From Ahaetulla prasina (lineage: Eukaryota > Chordata > Lepidosauria > Squamata > Colubridae): DNA of 64,000 bases. Each line of letters opens with the position of its first letter. The first letter of the stretch is position 1. The stretch lies in NCBI RefSeq assembly GCF_028640845.1, contig NC_080541.1, forward strand, positions 32,565,435 to 32,629,434, in the 5' to 3' direction. This document shows, in pieces, positions 21,553 to 32,479 of the stretch. The notes under the pieces were generated by a model. It worked only from the letters and a program-made list of their open reading frames with translations, did no database searches and had not been told where the DNA came from. Position numbers and translations under genes: made by a program.

Positions 21553-21722
21553 ACGGTGTCTTCAACTTTGGCAACTTTAAGCCTGGAGGACTTCTACTCC
21601 CAGAATTCCCCAGTCAGCAAAGCTGGGAGTTTCTCAGTATTCTGGGAGTATTCTCAGAATTCTCCCAGTATTCTGGGAGTTGAAGTCCTCCAGGCTTAAA
21701 GTTGCCAAGGTTGGAGACCCCT
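21553..21722. mobile_element. Palindromic hAT-type MITE
   Basis: A foldback. TTCAACTTTGGCAACTTTAA on the left and TTAAAGTTGCCAAGGTTGGA on the right are inverted copies, with nested CAGAATTC and ATTCTGGGAGT repeats in the middle. The interior has gained an extra local repeat of TATTCTGGGAG. It ends GACCCCTG. No clear target duplication. Confidence 0.65.
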
Positions 21723-21924
21723 GACCTACAGTATGTTGAAAGGATGCTGAATCATTCTGCTGGCAGACAAAATGAGAGGCTGAAAAGACTCAATCGTCAT
21801 ATGAAAATGGCTGTCAAACCCATGTGAAGAATGCATATAGTACTCTATGGGTGGCTCTTTTGCTAGACATCCCTCTTAATTTAAGCAGGCCCCAAACATA
21901 TCACCATAGAAATATAAACATTAG

Positions 21925-22008
<84 letters not shown>
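21925..22008. repeat. (AAT)n microsatellite
   Basis: About 28 uninterrupted AAT units. The polyasparagine frame on the plus strand and the polyisoleucine frame on the minus strand are by-products. Confidence 0.95.
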
Positions 22009-22014
<6 letters not shown>

Positions 22015-24567
22015 CAAAAGGCAGATTGTGACAGGCTGTTAAATCAAAAGAAAAGTTTATCAGTGTTGATGGGAACATACGGTCCTTTCTTCCCCACCCC
22101 TATAAACTGGAGTTCTCTGAATTTTGGGGAGGGGATAGAATAATTTCAATTTAAGACAAAGATGGCTTAATAACCCTGACTTTTTTTTTAAAAAAATCAT
22201 CGTTTGCAAGTTCTTATGAATTCACAAACCAATAAGTAAAACACCTGGGAGTCAGCTGGAATTTTAAAACCACAGTTTCATTATGCTTTAAAAAAAAACA
22301 ACCTTAGTGACAGAACACGTAATGCTGAAATATATAAATCACCAAGAAGTCAAAACAAATAATTTCCTTTGATTCATTTCCTTGACAGCTATCCCTGATG
22401 GACTGTCGCTCCCACTCTCCCTTTTAAAGGTTTTCAGAATTGGAGTCCCATATTGTGAACAGCTTTCAGGCACCCGAACAAAGTGAAACATCAACCCTCA
22501 AGTCTGTTTTGAACACCAGGCCTCCAGTCATTGATGTGGAGAGCTTTGGCAATTCTACAAAACCCATGCAGAATGGGTGCAGTCTAAACAGGTCAGGCTC
22601 TTTGGTTTCTGTTTCTGAACCACTGAATTTAAAAGTAAATTATGTCAACCTTGTTCAAAATACCACCAATAGCTCAAACGGCCTCATTTTCTTTCATCTG
22701 AAGTAGCACGGAAAGACATCTCAGTATAACTGCTGTTTACGAATGATCTATACTTGGAAAAGCACAGTTGCTACCCAGTAATTGTATTATTAAGCTACAG
22801 AGAAAGTTGTGGGTTTTGTTTTTATTTTTTACAACAGATGAATCCAACAGCAGGATATTGAGACTGTTGATTCAGGGTTCAGTGATTTAGTGCTCGGTGT
22901 TTATGATAAATGATGCAGAATTTAGTCATCATTAGGAATCCTAGCATGTCTGGCTATGTTCACATAATGCACTGAGCTGCAGAAAAACTGATTGCATATA
23001 TGTATGTTGTATGGATCCAACTGACTCCTGCAGTCTCAGGACTCTTGTGGTTTTGGATTACTCTCCAAATTACAATATCCAAGTTCACAAGGAGGAGGGA
23101 GGAAATGGTTCCAGGTTGAGAGTCAAAGGGCCTAGAATGGATTCCTCTCATTCTGCAGATAACATGTGGCCATTACCACCAAAAACTACCTTGATAGCCT
23201 CCATTTATTTATTGAATGGCTTTCTAAAGAGGGTTTAATTGTCACCACATCCTAAGAAATATGGGAGCGGTGGACTCATTTCTGAGTTTTGAGTCTATAC
23301 AGAGAACATTCTCCCAAAAACGGCTATATGCAGGATTTGCTCCTTCATAAAATGCATCTACTTTTTTTCTATAGCATGCATTATACCAGTAGTGCCAATG
23401 TCTCTCATGATTTGCTTCCTCTCTCTGGTTAAGATCTTAAACACTGTGATTTTACCTCCATCAAGGAAGGTTTCAATGGTCTAACTATTTTGCATGATAA
23501 TTTCTGCACCACAGCCAAGATGAAAGCACCTTTTTAAAGACAGAACTGGACATCCTATTTACAAGTAGTGTCACACCAAAATGTAGATAATAAATTAGAC
23601 TTAGGAAGGTCTCAACTTCCAATGAGAGAAAGGACAAGAATATTTCTGGATATCACTTTGAAAAAAAGAGTTTACAAGGTCCAAAAAAACTTAAGACAAA
23701 AATTATTTTTCACATAGAAGGTAAGTGATCTGTGTGCCCTTAGGTGTTGACAGGTTTCACCTAAAACAAAATGTGACATTAATTTGGAAGTTCTTTTGTC
23801 CTCAGGAAACAAAAAATCAACAAATGTCAAAACATTATGACAAGCTCAATAAATTCCCTCTCAGGAGAGAACTACGTGTATCTTTTCCTTCTATGTTACT
23901 TAACTGAAGGAATATAATGTTCATATTACTTGATGTCACTAATTTTCTAAAAACCAAACACTCCTGATTGTTAGACATTGGCATTGAAGTATGAATGAGT
24001 AGTCAAAGCTGTTTTAGAACCCCCTTCGTTATAATTACTAGCTAGCTATCAGCCTACCATATTGGCTAGAATTGGCTAGCTGTAGACAATACATTTGAAG
24101 GACCCCAAATAGGGAAGTCTAGCCCTACTCCTATGTTAAATTCCTTGTTTACTTGAGTGCATAGTATATACATTAAGTCATATGGATTTTAGTGTTATTG
24201 AAATTCATGAAACCTTTGCCCCCATGTAAAAATGCTCATTTTCCCACTGAATGAGTTACTATATCTTTTACTAGATTGCATCCAAATCTAATATTACCTT
24301 CATTGAATTTTCTACTTTTAACTGTTCTCACTTTTATCCTTTCTAGCCTCAATTTCTTTTTGAGGTCCATTTACTGCAAAAACTGGTTATACTGCATTCC
24401 TGAATAAGTGATTTGTTAGACATGGTGAAATAGTTTTTGCTACTGAAAATCTATAAATTCCCTATAAAATATAGTAATAATATGAAGAACAAAAGGAAAC
24501 ACAATGAATAAGGCGGGGAAAATGAATAAGGCAGGGAAAAGGAAACACAATGAATAAGGCGGGGAAA
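22015..24567. other. Intronic sequence, nothing recognised
   Basis: AT-rich non-coding DNA. Just before the SINE at 24568 there is a short imperfect tandem repeat (AATGAATAAGGCGGGGAAAA units, about 24485-24567). No gene or RNA supported. Confidence 0.45.
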
Positions 24568-24833
24568 AGGGCCTCTTGTGGCTCAACAGATTAATGCAGT
24601 CTGTTATTAACACAGCTGCTTGCAATTACTGCAGGTTCTAGTCCCACCAGGCCCAAAGTTGACTCAGCCTTCCATCCTTTATAAGGTAGGTAAAATGAGG
24701 ACCCAGATTGTTGGGGGCAATAAGTTAACTTTGTATATAAATATACAAATAGGATGAAGACTATTGCTAACATAGTGTAAGCCGCCCTGAGTCTTCGGAG
24801 AAGGGCGGGATATAAATGCAAAAAAAAAAAAAG
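24568..24833 (+). mobile_element. tRNA-derived SINE, second subfamily
   Basis: Same plan as the copy at 12784 but with a different head (GGGCCTCTTGTGGCTCAACA and B box GGTTCTAGTCCCACC). The core, hairpin tail and poly(A) are shared. The copies at 36427 and 52285 have this head type. Confidence 0.85.
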
Positions 24834-24834
24834 T

Positions 24835-25440
24835 ACCTGGAGATCTGCTTCCTGATCCTTTTAAGAAAAAGGTAGCTTGTAATCAGTTAAAGCAATAAAA
24901 ACTGAATAAAATAATTCCAGGAAATAAAATTAATGTAATATGTACTTGAGTTTTGTTTTTATAAGACATTATACAATAATCTTATATTTAGTGTAGGTTA
25001 GACATCATTTCAAATTTAGTTTATTTTTTTAAATGTAAGATATTTTAAAACTCTCTTGATAGTGGAAACTACCAATACCAACAACTAACAATTCAATCCA
25101 TTGCATATCAACTTGCATATCTTACTGAATTCTGTGAGATTTAAGATCACATTGCTATTTTGATCTATCATACCGTAATATTTACCCTTGCTCCAATGTA
25201 TGTTTCCTAGCAGTTGGATATAAAAAAAAAAAATTGGAATGTACATATTTGAATCATGAGATCACAGAACTTAAAGTGATCTGAAGGTCATCTATGCAAC
25301 CCCCTGCTCACTATGGTCCACTATGGTATCTCTGAAAGAAAACCATTCAGAGTCTACTTGACCTCATAAGAGAAAGAAGAACTCACAGCATCATATAGCA
25401 GTCTGCTCCACTGGCTGAGATGTTGTACAATAAGTCTCAA
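24835..25440. other. Intronic sequence, nothing recognised
   Basis: AT-rich, no supported feature. Confidence 0.4.
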
Positions 25441-25444
25441 AGAT

Positions 25445-25675
25445 GGATTTTCAAAATGCAACTGGACTATTTTTTCCTTGAGGAAGAAGAAGAAAACTTT
25501 TCACTTCTCATCCAAGAAGCTTCATCAGTTCACTTGTGAGAAGGTCTAGGACGAGAAGTGAAATGTTTTCCTCTTCTTCCTCAAAGAAAAAACAGTCCAG
25601 TTGCCTTTTGAAAAAGCACCTTTGAGACAACTATGACCTACAGTAGATGACTAACAATATCCACAGACACTTGTA
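25445..25675. repeat. Foldback repeat, possibly Penelope-like end
   Basis: Two head-to-head copies of the same ~90-bp sequence. The left arm is AACTGGACTATTTTTTCCTT, then CTTCTCATCCAAGAAGCTTC. The right arm is its complement, GAGAAGTGAAATGTTTTCC, then CAGTCCAGTTGCC. AAAAAGCACCTTTGAGACAA follows. The same sequence occurs at 26253, 51333 and 54995. I suspect a Penelope-like terminal repeat because such elements often carry inverted, tandem ends, but no coding part is present. Confidence 0.5.
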
Positions 25676-25679
25676 CAAT

Positions 25680-26250
25680 AAGGAAGTTCCTTCTGATGAC
25701 TAGGTAGAACCTGCTTCATCTTTGCAACATTTGTTAAAATCCTACTTCCTGCACCAATATGTCTATTCCATCGTGTATAGCAGGTGTTCACATATTGTAA
25801 CTTAATCACAGTTATCCTAAATACATAAATCATATCTATTATATTAATATTTCATTGTTGGATCCAAGTGAAAATCCAAGACAACTTACAAATCAGTATA
25901 AAAGTCAATAACGTAAAGAAACCCATCATCATCTTCAAATACTTTTGCAGAACCATTAATCAAAAAAATCAAAACCTCAGGAGGATAAATATTCTCAACA
26001 TTCTAAACTGAGACTATCATACATTCAAGAATCCCAAAAATCTGTTTTAATGCTCTGGCTTAGTTTACATAGCAAACTTTGCTTGCTTGTCATGGCTGTT
26101 TATAAGACTTGGTTTATAGTTTAGTATGTGTATGAATCAGTTAACTCTGATTTAGTCAACAAAATATAGTTTAAGAATTCTACGGATTAGCCTAATGTAT
26201 GCGTATCTATTAAAATGCTGAAAATAAACCCTACTTTTTTAAAAAACAGA
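25680..26250. other. Intronic sequence, nothing recognised
   Basis: AT-rich, no supported feature. Confidence 0.4.
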
Positions 26251-26252
26251 AT

Positions 26253-26380
26253 TTCATTCAGCTGAAGAAGCTTCTTGGATGAAAAGTGAAAGGGCTTCAA
26301 AGAAAACCAGAAAGTCCAGTTGAAAAAGCACCTTTGGGACCACCATGACCTGGATGGCTGAGAATCTCCATAGACAGAAT
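26253..26380 (+). repeat. Single arm of the same foldback repeat
   Basis: GAAGAAGCTTCTTGGATGA, then GAAAGTCCAGTTG, then AAAAAGCACCTTTGGGACCA and GGCTGAGAATCTCCATAGAC. This is the single-orientation version of the repeat at 25445 and 51333. Confidence 0.55.
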
Positions 26381-26384
26381 TTTA

Positions 26385-26812
26385 TCCAATTTTCCATGTT
26401 ACAAGTAGTCACCCAATAATTCTGGTAACAGAAAACCGGGGAAATCATGGGCAAATAGTGTATTTATATAAGACCAAATTGTTTATTATTAGCATTTTCC
26501 TATAAGCTGTTGCTTACATATCAAGCAACATTCCCTCAAAAGCTTGATGAGGAAGAACCATGTTAATTAGAAAAAGAAATGACATATGAAGATTTATAAA
26601 ATGATGCATGTTACAAAGAAGGAAGTTTTTCTTTCCTCTTTTGAAATGTAACATCTGGTGATCATCCAACAAAGCTGAATGGTGGGAAACTAAGAAAAGA
26701 TAAACAGAACTACTTCATCACACATCATACCATGTATCAGTAGATTTAATAATATATAAAATGTTGGATGGCTGCATTCATGAAAATGTGTTCCCACCAG
26801 TTTGATCTAGAA
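26385..26812. other. Intronic sequence, nothing recognised
   Basis: AT-rich, no supported feature. Confidence 0.4.
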
Positions 26813-26814
26813 GA

Positions 26815-27163
26815 GGGGTGTCAAACTCAATTTCATTGAGGGCCGCATCAGGATTGTGTTTGACCTTGGAGGGGCCAGGGGGGGCGTAGCCACGGTGGGT
26901 ATGGCCAGCTCAACATCACTCATGTCAGGACACCTGTTGTGGCCTGAGCTCTCTGCCAGTGAAAATGGGCTCCCAAGCTCCATTTTCAACTGCAACGACC
27001 TCCTGCAATCCTCTGCCAGTAAAAACGGAGCTTAGGAAGACTGCCCTCTCAAGCTCCATTTTCACTGGCAAGGCACCATGTTGTTTCCAGGGTGGCCTCA
27101 CAGGCCAGATCTAAGCACCCCACGGCCAGTTCTGGCCCCCAGGCCTTGAGTATGACACCCCTG
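26815..27163. mobile_element. hAT-type MITE (GGGGTGTCAAA family), older copy
   Basis: Ends AGGGGTGTCAAACTC and GAGTATGACACCCCTG are inverted. The interior repeats the TCTGCCAGTRAAAA and AGCTCCATTTTCA blocks seen in the copies at 31753 and 34438. Only a weak match exists between the flanking octamers, so this is probably older. Confidence 0.7.
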
Positions 27164-27167
27164 TTCC

Positions 27168-27345
27168 AGAGATTAAGGCACCAGGCTAGAAACCAAGAGA
27201 CAGTGAATTCTAGTCCTGCCTTAGGCATGAAAGTGTGTGACCTTGGGCCAGTCATTGTCTCTCAGCCGAAACAATCTCACAGGATTATTATTGTGGGGAA
27301 AATAAGAGAAGAAAGGTATATGTACTGTATAGGAAAATATTGTTA
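27168..27345 (+). mobile_element. CORE-SINE (MIR-like)
   Basis: A tRNA-like head with TTAAGGCACCAGGCTAG and a weak B box (GAATTCTAGTCC). The conserved core GTGTGACCTTGGGCCAGTCA, then TCTCTCAGCC and CACAGGATTATTATTGTGG, is of the MIR/CORE type. The tail is not well preserved. It abuts the hAT MITE to its left. Confidence 0.65.
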
Positions 27346-27349
27346 ATAT

Positions 27350-27770
27350 ATAACCATACCATTTGGTTCAGTTTTACAATTGGGATATAATTTATAGTCA
27401 ATAAAACACTGTTTTCTTTCATGGTTTTCTCTCCAGATTCAGTATCTGTGAAATACCATAAAAGTTACAATATCTGCACTGTGCAGATTTGTAGACTTTT
27501 CAGAGTTGTAGTGTTTCATATAATCTCTTGCTAATCTGTATCATGCATTACATAATATGTGCGGCAACTGATATAGAATATCACATGTTTAGTTATACAT
27601 CTATATGTATTCTAGACATGTAATTATACTTAGTTATACATTGGCTTCAACCCCGGTACTTTTAGAATTCACATAAGCCACATGAAAAGTCTCAAGATTT
27701 TTCCTTTCTTCAGAACGTTTTACAGCTGAGTTCAGTCTTGGCCTTCTTATGCAGTTCAGTTAAGTAGGTC
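27350..27770. other. Intronic sequence, nothing recognised
   Basis: AT-rich, no supported feature. Confidence 0.4.
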
Positions 27771-27778
27771 CTATATAT

Positions 27779-27914
27779 TAGGAGTCTCCAACCTTGGCAA
27801 CTTAACGACTTGTGGATTTCAACTCCCAGAATTCCTCAGCCAGAAAATGCTGGCTGAGGAATTCTGGAAGTTGAAATCCGCAAGTCGTTAAGTTGCCAAG
27901 GTTGGAGACCCCTG
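27779..27914. mobile_element. Palindromic hAT-type MITE with 8-bp TSD
   Basis: A 136-bp near-perfect foldback. TAGGAGTCTCCAACCTTGGC on the left and its complement on the right (GCCAAGGTTGGAGACCCCTG) meet at a short loop around AGCCAGAAAATGCTGGCT. Flanks CTATATAT and ATATATAT agree at 7 of 8 positions, fitting a hAT duplication in an AT-rich target. Confidence 0.8.
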
Positions 27915-27924
27915 ATATATATCA

Positions 27925-29395
27925 CTTGCAATCTATCATTTTCCATGTTTCTCTTAACATTCGATTAGACTAGATTAAAATTAATAACCACATTTGTAGA
28001 ACCTCCTTGATGTTGCCCAAGGACATATTTAATTATAAGAAAATGAGACTTGAACAAGAAGAAATCTGAAATGTTTACACTTGTTTTTCATATAAACTGC
28101 TGCATAATAGGAACTGGCATAGAACCTGTTCATATGGATTAAGAATTGAAAGCAAATTTCTTTCAGTTCTTCAAACACACCAAATCTTTTAAAAACTTGA
28201 ATGTTAGTAATTACTTCCAAAGCATCTGAACCTTCATGAAATGGATTACTCTGAGATTTGGAGGATCAGTTGAGGAAGACACCAATGCATTTATTTACTG
28301 AAAAAGGAAGTCACCTTCAAATTTAACTTGACTCCTGATAACTTCATGGACACTTTATATAGGATTTTGGTCAAACATTTTACAAATGGCTTGGTGTTGG
28401 TTTCACCCACAGTATTTTACAGACTTCCCATCTAATTTACTTCTGTACTGTTTCTTGGAGGATTCCCACCCAAGGACTAGCCAAAGACAATCCTTCTTAA
28501 ATTCAGAATCCAAACAAAGCTATCCAGGGATTACCAACTGTAGAGCTAAATCAATATTTTCTTTAGGATGCTGTCTTAGACATACCTACCTGACACTATT
28601 TGGGATTGTTTTTTTAATACAGCAAAGCATACTTAACAGTAAATATGCCTAGTTTCTATTGCAATTGACCTACATGTACTTTTAAGAGAATCCTATAATT
28701 TATTTTAAAATGCAATTTAATGAGTTTGAGATGCTCATTCGAGATTAGAGATGCTCATAGAAGCATCTCTAAGCACCTTAGAGATACTTCTATGAAAATA
28801 TTTGGGAAAAGTGGTCAGCACTTGAGTGTCACTTAGGTGAGACGGGTGGTGTACAAACTTGATAAATTAAATAATAATTGAATGAATAAAAACAAATTGA
28901 AATTCAGTTCCATGATAATCTAGGAACTAGATTTATAGATATCCCCTAGCAAAGGATGGGAAGTAGTTTGAATCTGTAAGGGATTGACCCTTAAGGGTCA
29001 TTTGAGATCTTCCAAATATGATCCATTGCTGTTAATGAGTAGAAGGTGGCTCCTATACAATGGAACATGAATAGGAGGATTAAGCATGTAGAACATCATG
29101 TTTGCATCATTCTGTAGAAGTTTCATCAGCTCTCCTTATATTAGAATCAGATATACTAATAAATTCAAATAATTGATCTAGTGATAGTGACCAAGTTCAT
29201 ACAGTTTAATTCCCATTCTCTTTCTCATAACTCCTATATTGGTGTCCCAGAAATTCATCTGTGTGTTTTCCCCCGCCATTTCTGTTAGATGGTGGATGAT
29301 TAAGGCTAAAATCCCAGGAAATTTAATAATCCTATTATGAGAGATGAAATTGATCAGAACAACAGTAATATCATATTGCAGGCACCTACTGAATA
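27925..29395. other. Intronic sequence with minor features
   Basis: Mostly unrecognised AT-rich DNA. There is a short hairpin at about 28747-28772 (AGAGATGCTC/GAAGCATCTCT) and a faint L2-tail-like stretch at about 28835-28890. Neither is strong enough for its own call. Confidence 0.4.
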
Positions 29396-29397
29396 TG

Positions 29398-29399
29398 CC

Positions 29400-29468
<69 letters not shown>

Positions 29469-29496
29469 TTCCTTCCTTCCTTCCTTCCTTCCTTCC

Positions 29497-29542
<46 letters not shown>
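29398..29542. repeat. Compound (TTTC)n(TTCC)n(TC)n microsatellite
   Basis: Three adjoining pyrimidine arrays: TTTC to about 29465, TTCC to about 29501, then TC. Open frames across it on both strands are low-complexity artefacts. Confidence 0.95.
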
Positions 29543-29699
29543 TCTCCTCCCCTTCTCTTTCTTTCTGACTAAGATGACTAAGACTCTCCAACTTCGTCTG
29601 ACAAAAGTAGCAAATCTCTCTCTCAACTAAGAACGGAGGAGAATTTGTTTCCATTGCATGTCACTGCCAAACTTTCTGGAACTTAGACAACCATTCAGT

Positions 29700-29857
29700 T
29701 GTGTTTAGATGAATGTTCTTTTCCTGCGATCTTGTTTTAATTTATTTTTAAAATGTTTTTAACATTGTTTAAATGGTTGGTTGTACGCTGCCCAGAGTCA
29801 CGTTCAGTAAAATGGGTGGCTATATACAGCTAAATGTGTTTAATAAACAGATAGAAT
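29700..29857 (+). mobile_element. Old L2-like 3' tail
   Basis: A T-rich UTR (TTTTAATTTATTTTTAAAAT), then GCTGCCCAGAGTCACG/AAATGGGTGGCTATATACA, then AATAAACAGATAG. This is a decayed version of the L2 hairpin end. Confidence 0.45.
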
Positions 29858-29859
29858 TC

Positions 29860-30495
29860 CTAGGTGCGGCTTCAGTTCCATAAGGAAGGCAAGCTGAGCT
29901 TCTGCTGATCGGACAAAGGCACTGCTTGGTGCTTCAGACAACACCACAGCAAGAGGGAAGTGTGACCTGCCAAAACAGAAAGTACCCAACTATCCATCAA
30001 CTGTTCAGAAAAGGAATCAATTTGTTTCCCATGCAGGTTTGGTCATGCTCACATAGGAAACCAAATATTCACAATATAGTTCAACAATCCATGGTTCATA
30101 GTTCTCACAGTAAACATCCTGAGTGTTAGAGGAACATATTACAAAAAAGTGTATATTTATAAAAGAACCATGCAAAATGCTATATTAAGGAAGTATTTCA
30201 AGAAAATTGATGGTTTTTTTTTTCATTTAAACTATCGTGCAAAGGAGAAGAGTAACCTCTTTTTCCCTGTGTTTACTAGTTCAATGCATAGATGTTAGCT
30301 GAATTGCAATGATGTATTTCTGGTTTCTATTGTAACCCCCAGAAGGTTAGGGTCTTTCAAAAATATACAAATCAGCATTTTTTTTGCAATATCATTAGCA
30401 CTTAATGCATAATCAGTTCTACCTAACCTATCTGCAATAAACTTCTTCAGCCCAACCCTTATTGCAAAAATTAACTTTCAATATGGTCAAAAGTA
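29860..30495. other. Intronic sequence, nothing recognised
   Basis: No supported feature. Confidence 0.4.
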
Positions 30496-30498
30496 ACT

Positions 30499-30563
30499 CC
30501 TTCCTTCCTTCCTTCCTTCCTTCCTTCCTTCCTTCCTTCCTTCCTTCCTTCCTTCCTTCCTTC
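30499..30563. repeat. (TTCC)n microsatellite
   Basis: About 16 TTCC units, followed by a C/T-rich run to about 30590. Confidence 0.95.
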
Positions 30564-30717
30564 CCTCCCCCCTCCCCTCCTCTCCTTTTTCTCATGTTTT
30601 TGTTCTTTTTTCTCATTGACACAGAACCAGAGAAACAGTAGTTTTCATTATTTTTTTCTGGTAGCCCACCCAAAAGTATCATAAATAATATTTTCGTTTT
30701 TCCCCTCATTCCCCTCA

Positions 30718-30987
30718 GGGCCGGGATAGCTCAGGCAATAGAGAAGCCTGTTATTAGAACACAAAGCCTGCAATTACTGCAGGTTCGAGCCCGGCCCAAG
30801 GTTGACTCAGCCTTCCACCCTTTATAAGGTAGGTAAAATGAGGACCCAGATTGTTGGGGGGACAATAAGTTGACTTTGTAAAAAATATACAAATAGAATG
30901 AGACTATTGCCTTATACATTGTAAGCCGCCCTGAGTCTTCGGAGAAGGGCAGGGTATAAATATAAAACAAAAAAAAACAAAAAAAAA
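30718..30987 (+). mobile_element. tRNA-derived SINE with L2-like tail
   Basis: Head GGGCCGGGATAGCTCAGG with B box GGTTCGAGCCCGGCC. The core, hairpin tail (CCGCCCT/AGGGCAGG, one mismatch in the stem) and A-rich end match the copy at 12784. It looks young, because the B box is close to the tRNA consensus. Confidence 0.85.
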
Positions 30988-30989
30988 TT

Positions 30990-31744
30990 ATTAGGGCAAA
31001 ATGATTGCCCCTTTTTTTTTTAAAAAAAATCTGAGTTTAAAGAATTTTCCTTTCATAGGAGTTGTAAAAAAGGCTAAAGGAATGCGCTTTTTATATAACT
31101 ACACCCTTTAGGACTGTAGCAGGTGAAGTGTAAAAGAAAAGATAATGCCATCCATTGCTTTTAATACGATGTGACAACTGTCAAGCTGCATTGCCTACAA
31201 TGAAGTCACTATGAAGTGATATAAATCAAGTCACTATGAAGTGATATAAATCAACATCATTTGCCACTAAATATGGAAACTTTTTCTGCCATTCTCTTTT
31301 CAAGAAAACAACATTCATGCTTCAATATATTTGGGAAGGAAATCCACGCCGTGATTTCACCGACAGCAGCTGCATTTATTTATTTATAGTTTAAACTCAG
31401 GATTTCTCAAATGTTGTAGGAAACTTTTTTGGGGGGACCATGAGTGTCTCCTGCAAGATCTCCAAGCATATTGCTTTAACCTCTTGTGCAACACATAGAT
31501 GATTCCACATCCAGTTTTCACTCCCTCGTTGAATCTGCTAGAAGACACTCAGCATCCCCAACAACTGCCCTACCATTGTGCATGAGATTATTATAGGTGT
31601 TGCAAACAGTTTTTCTTTACTGAGACCTTTGTAGCATTGGCTAAAACATTTTGCTGTCTGCCCTGGACAGGCAAATGATTTGGCCAAAGTTTGACCTATA
31701 ACTTCTGGTTGCTGTCCTTTCTTTTCATTAACTGCTGCCAAAGT
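30990..31744. other. Intronic sequence with a short tandem duplication
   Basis: Unrecognised AT-rich DNA. A 25-bp unit containing GTCACTATGAAGTGATATAA is present twice in a row at about 31205-31254. Confidence 0.45.
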
Positions 31745-31752
31745 GGCTAGAC

Positions 31753-32079
31753 TAGGGGTGTCAAATTCAGGGATGCTTCGATCTGGCCTGTGGGACTGCC
31801 CTAGAAACAATGAAGGACCAGCCCGCAGTGCCTCTGCCAGCAAAAATGGAGCTGGGGGGGGCATGGAGCTTCATTTTGGGCTGTGACGGCCTCTGCAGCC
31901 CTCTGCCAGTTGAAACAGAGCTCCAGGATGTGTGCACGTGGCCTCCCCGAGCTCCATTTTTGATTGCAGAGGACTGCAGGAGGCTATCGCAATATGAGTG
32001 ACTTTGAGCTGGCCATAACCACCCTGGCTACACCCACCCAGTCCCCTGAAGTCAAATACCCCTTGGCTAGACACCCCTG
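31753..32079. mobile_element. hAT-type MITE (GGGGTGTCAAA family)
   Basis: A 327-bp element with ends TAGGGGTGTCAAATTC and TAGACACCCCTG. It is flanked by GGCTAGAC (31745-31752) and GGCTAAAC (32080-32087), an 8-bp duplication with one mismatch. Interior blocks (CTCTGCCAGYAAAAATGGAG, AGCTCCATTTTTG) are shared with the copies at 26815 and 34438. Confidence 0.85.
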
Positions 32080-32165
32080 GGCTAAACTATAGTACTACAG
32101 CTGGGTGGTGGGAAAAACTAGACCATCCCTGTCTATTATTAAAAAAAATACATTAACTCTGTGGC

Positions 32166-32470
32166 CAGAGGTGGGTTTCAGCAGGTTCTGACCAATTCTG
32201 GAGAACTATTAGCAGAAATTTTGAGTAGTTCAGAGAACCAGTAAGTACCACCTCTGACTGGCCCCGCCCCCATTTATTCTCTGCCTCCCAAGTCTCAGCT
32301 GATAGGGAGGAAATGGGGATTTTGTATCCTTCCCCCGGAATGGGGTGGAAAGGGAGATTTGACAGTATCCTTCCCCTGTCATGCCCACCAAGCCATGCCC
32401 ACCAAGCCATGCCACACCCACCAAGCACACCCACAGAACTGGTAGTAAAAAAATTTGAAACCCACCACTG
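32166..32470. mobile_element. hAT-type MITE (GGTGGGTTTC family)
   Basis: A 305-bp element with ends CAGAGGTGGGTTTCA and TGAAACCCACCACTG, bracketed by a perfect 8-bp duplication TCTGTGGC (32158-32165 and 32471-32478). The interior has CCATGCCCACCAAG repeats. It is almost the mirror image of the copy at 60753, which has the same blocks in the opposite order. Confidence 0.9.
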
Positions 32471-32479
32471 TCTGTGGCT

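Noticed and set aside
21824..22012. Polyasparagine protein
   Set aside because: It is an (AAT)n array.
22440..22706. 88-codon frame, considered as an exon
   Set aside because: It has a reasonable composition but no recognised family and no convincing splice sites; could at best be conserved non-coding sequence, which cannot be judged from one genome.
25445..25675. Possible hammerhead ribozyme (GGATGAG...GAAA)
   Set aside because: The conserved bases can be better explained as a simple hairpin (GCTTCT/AGAAGC), and the CUGANGA core is not intact.
29178..29654. Frames rich in Arg-Glu or Lys-Glu repeats
   Set aside because: They arise from the (TTTC)/(TTCC)/(TC) arrays read on the minus strand.
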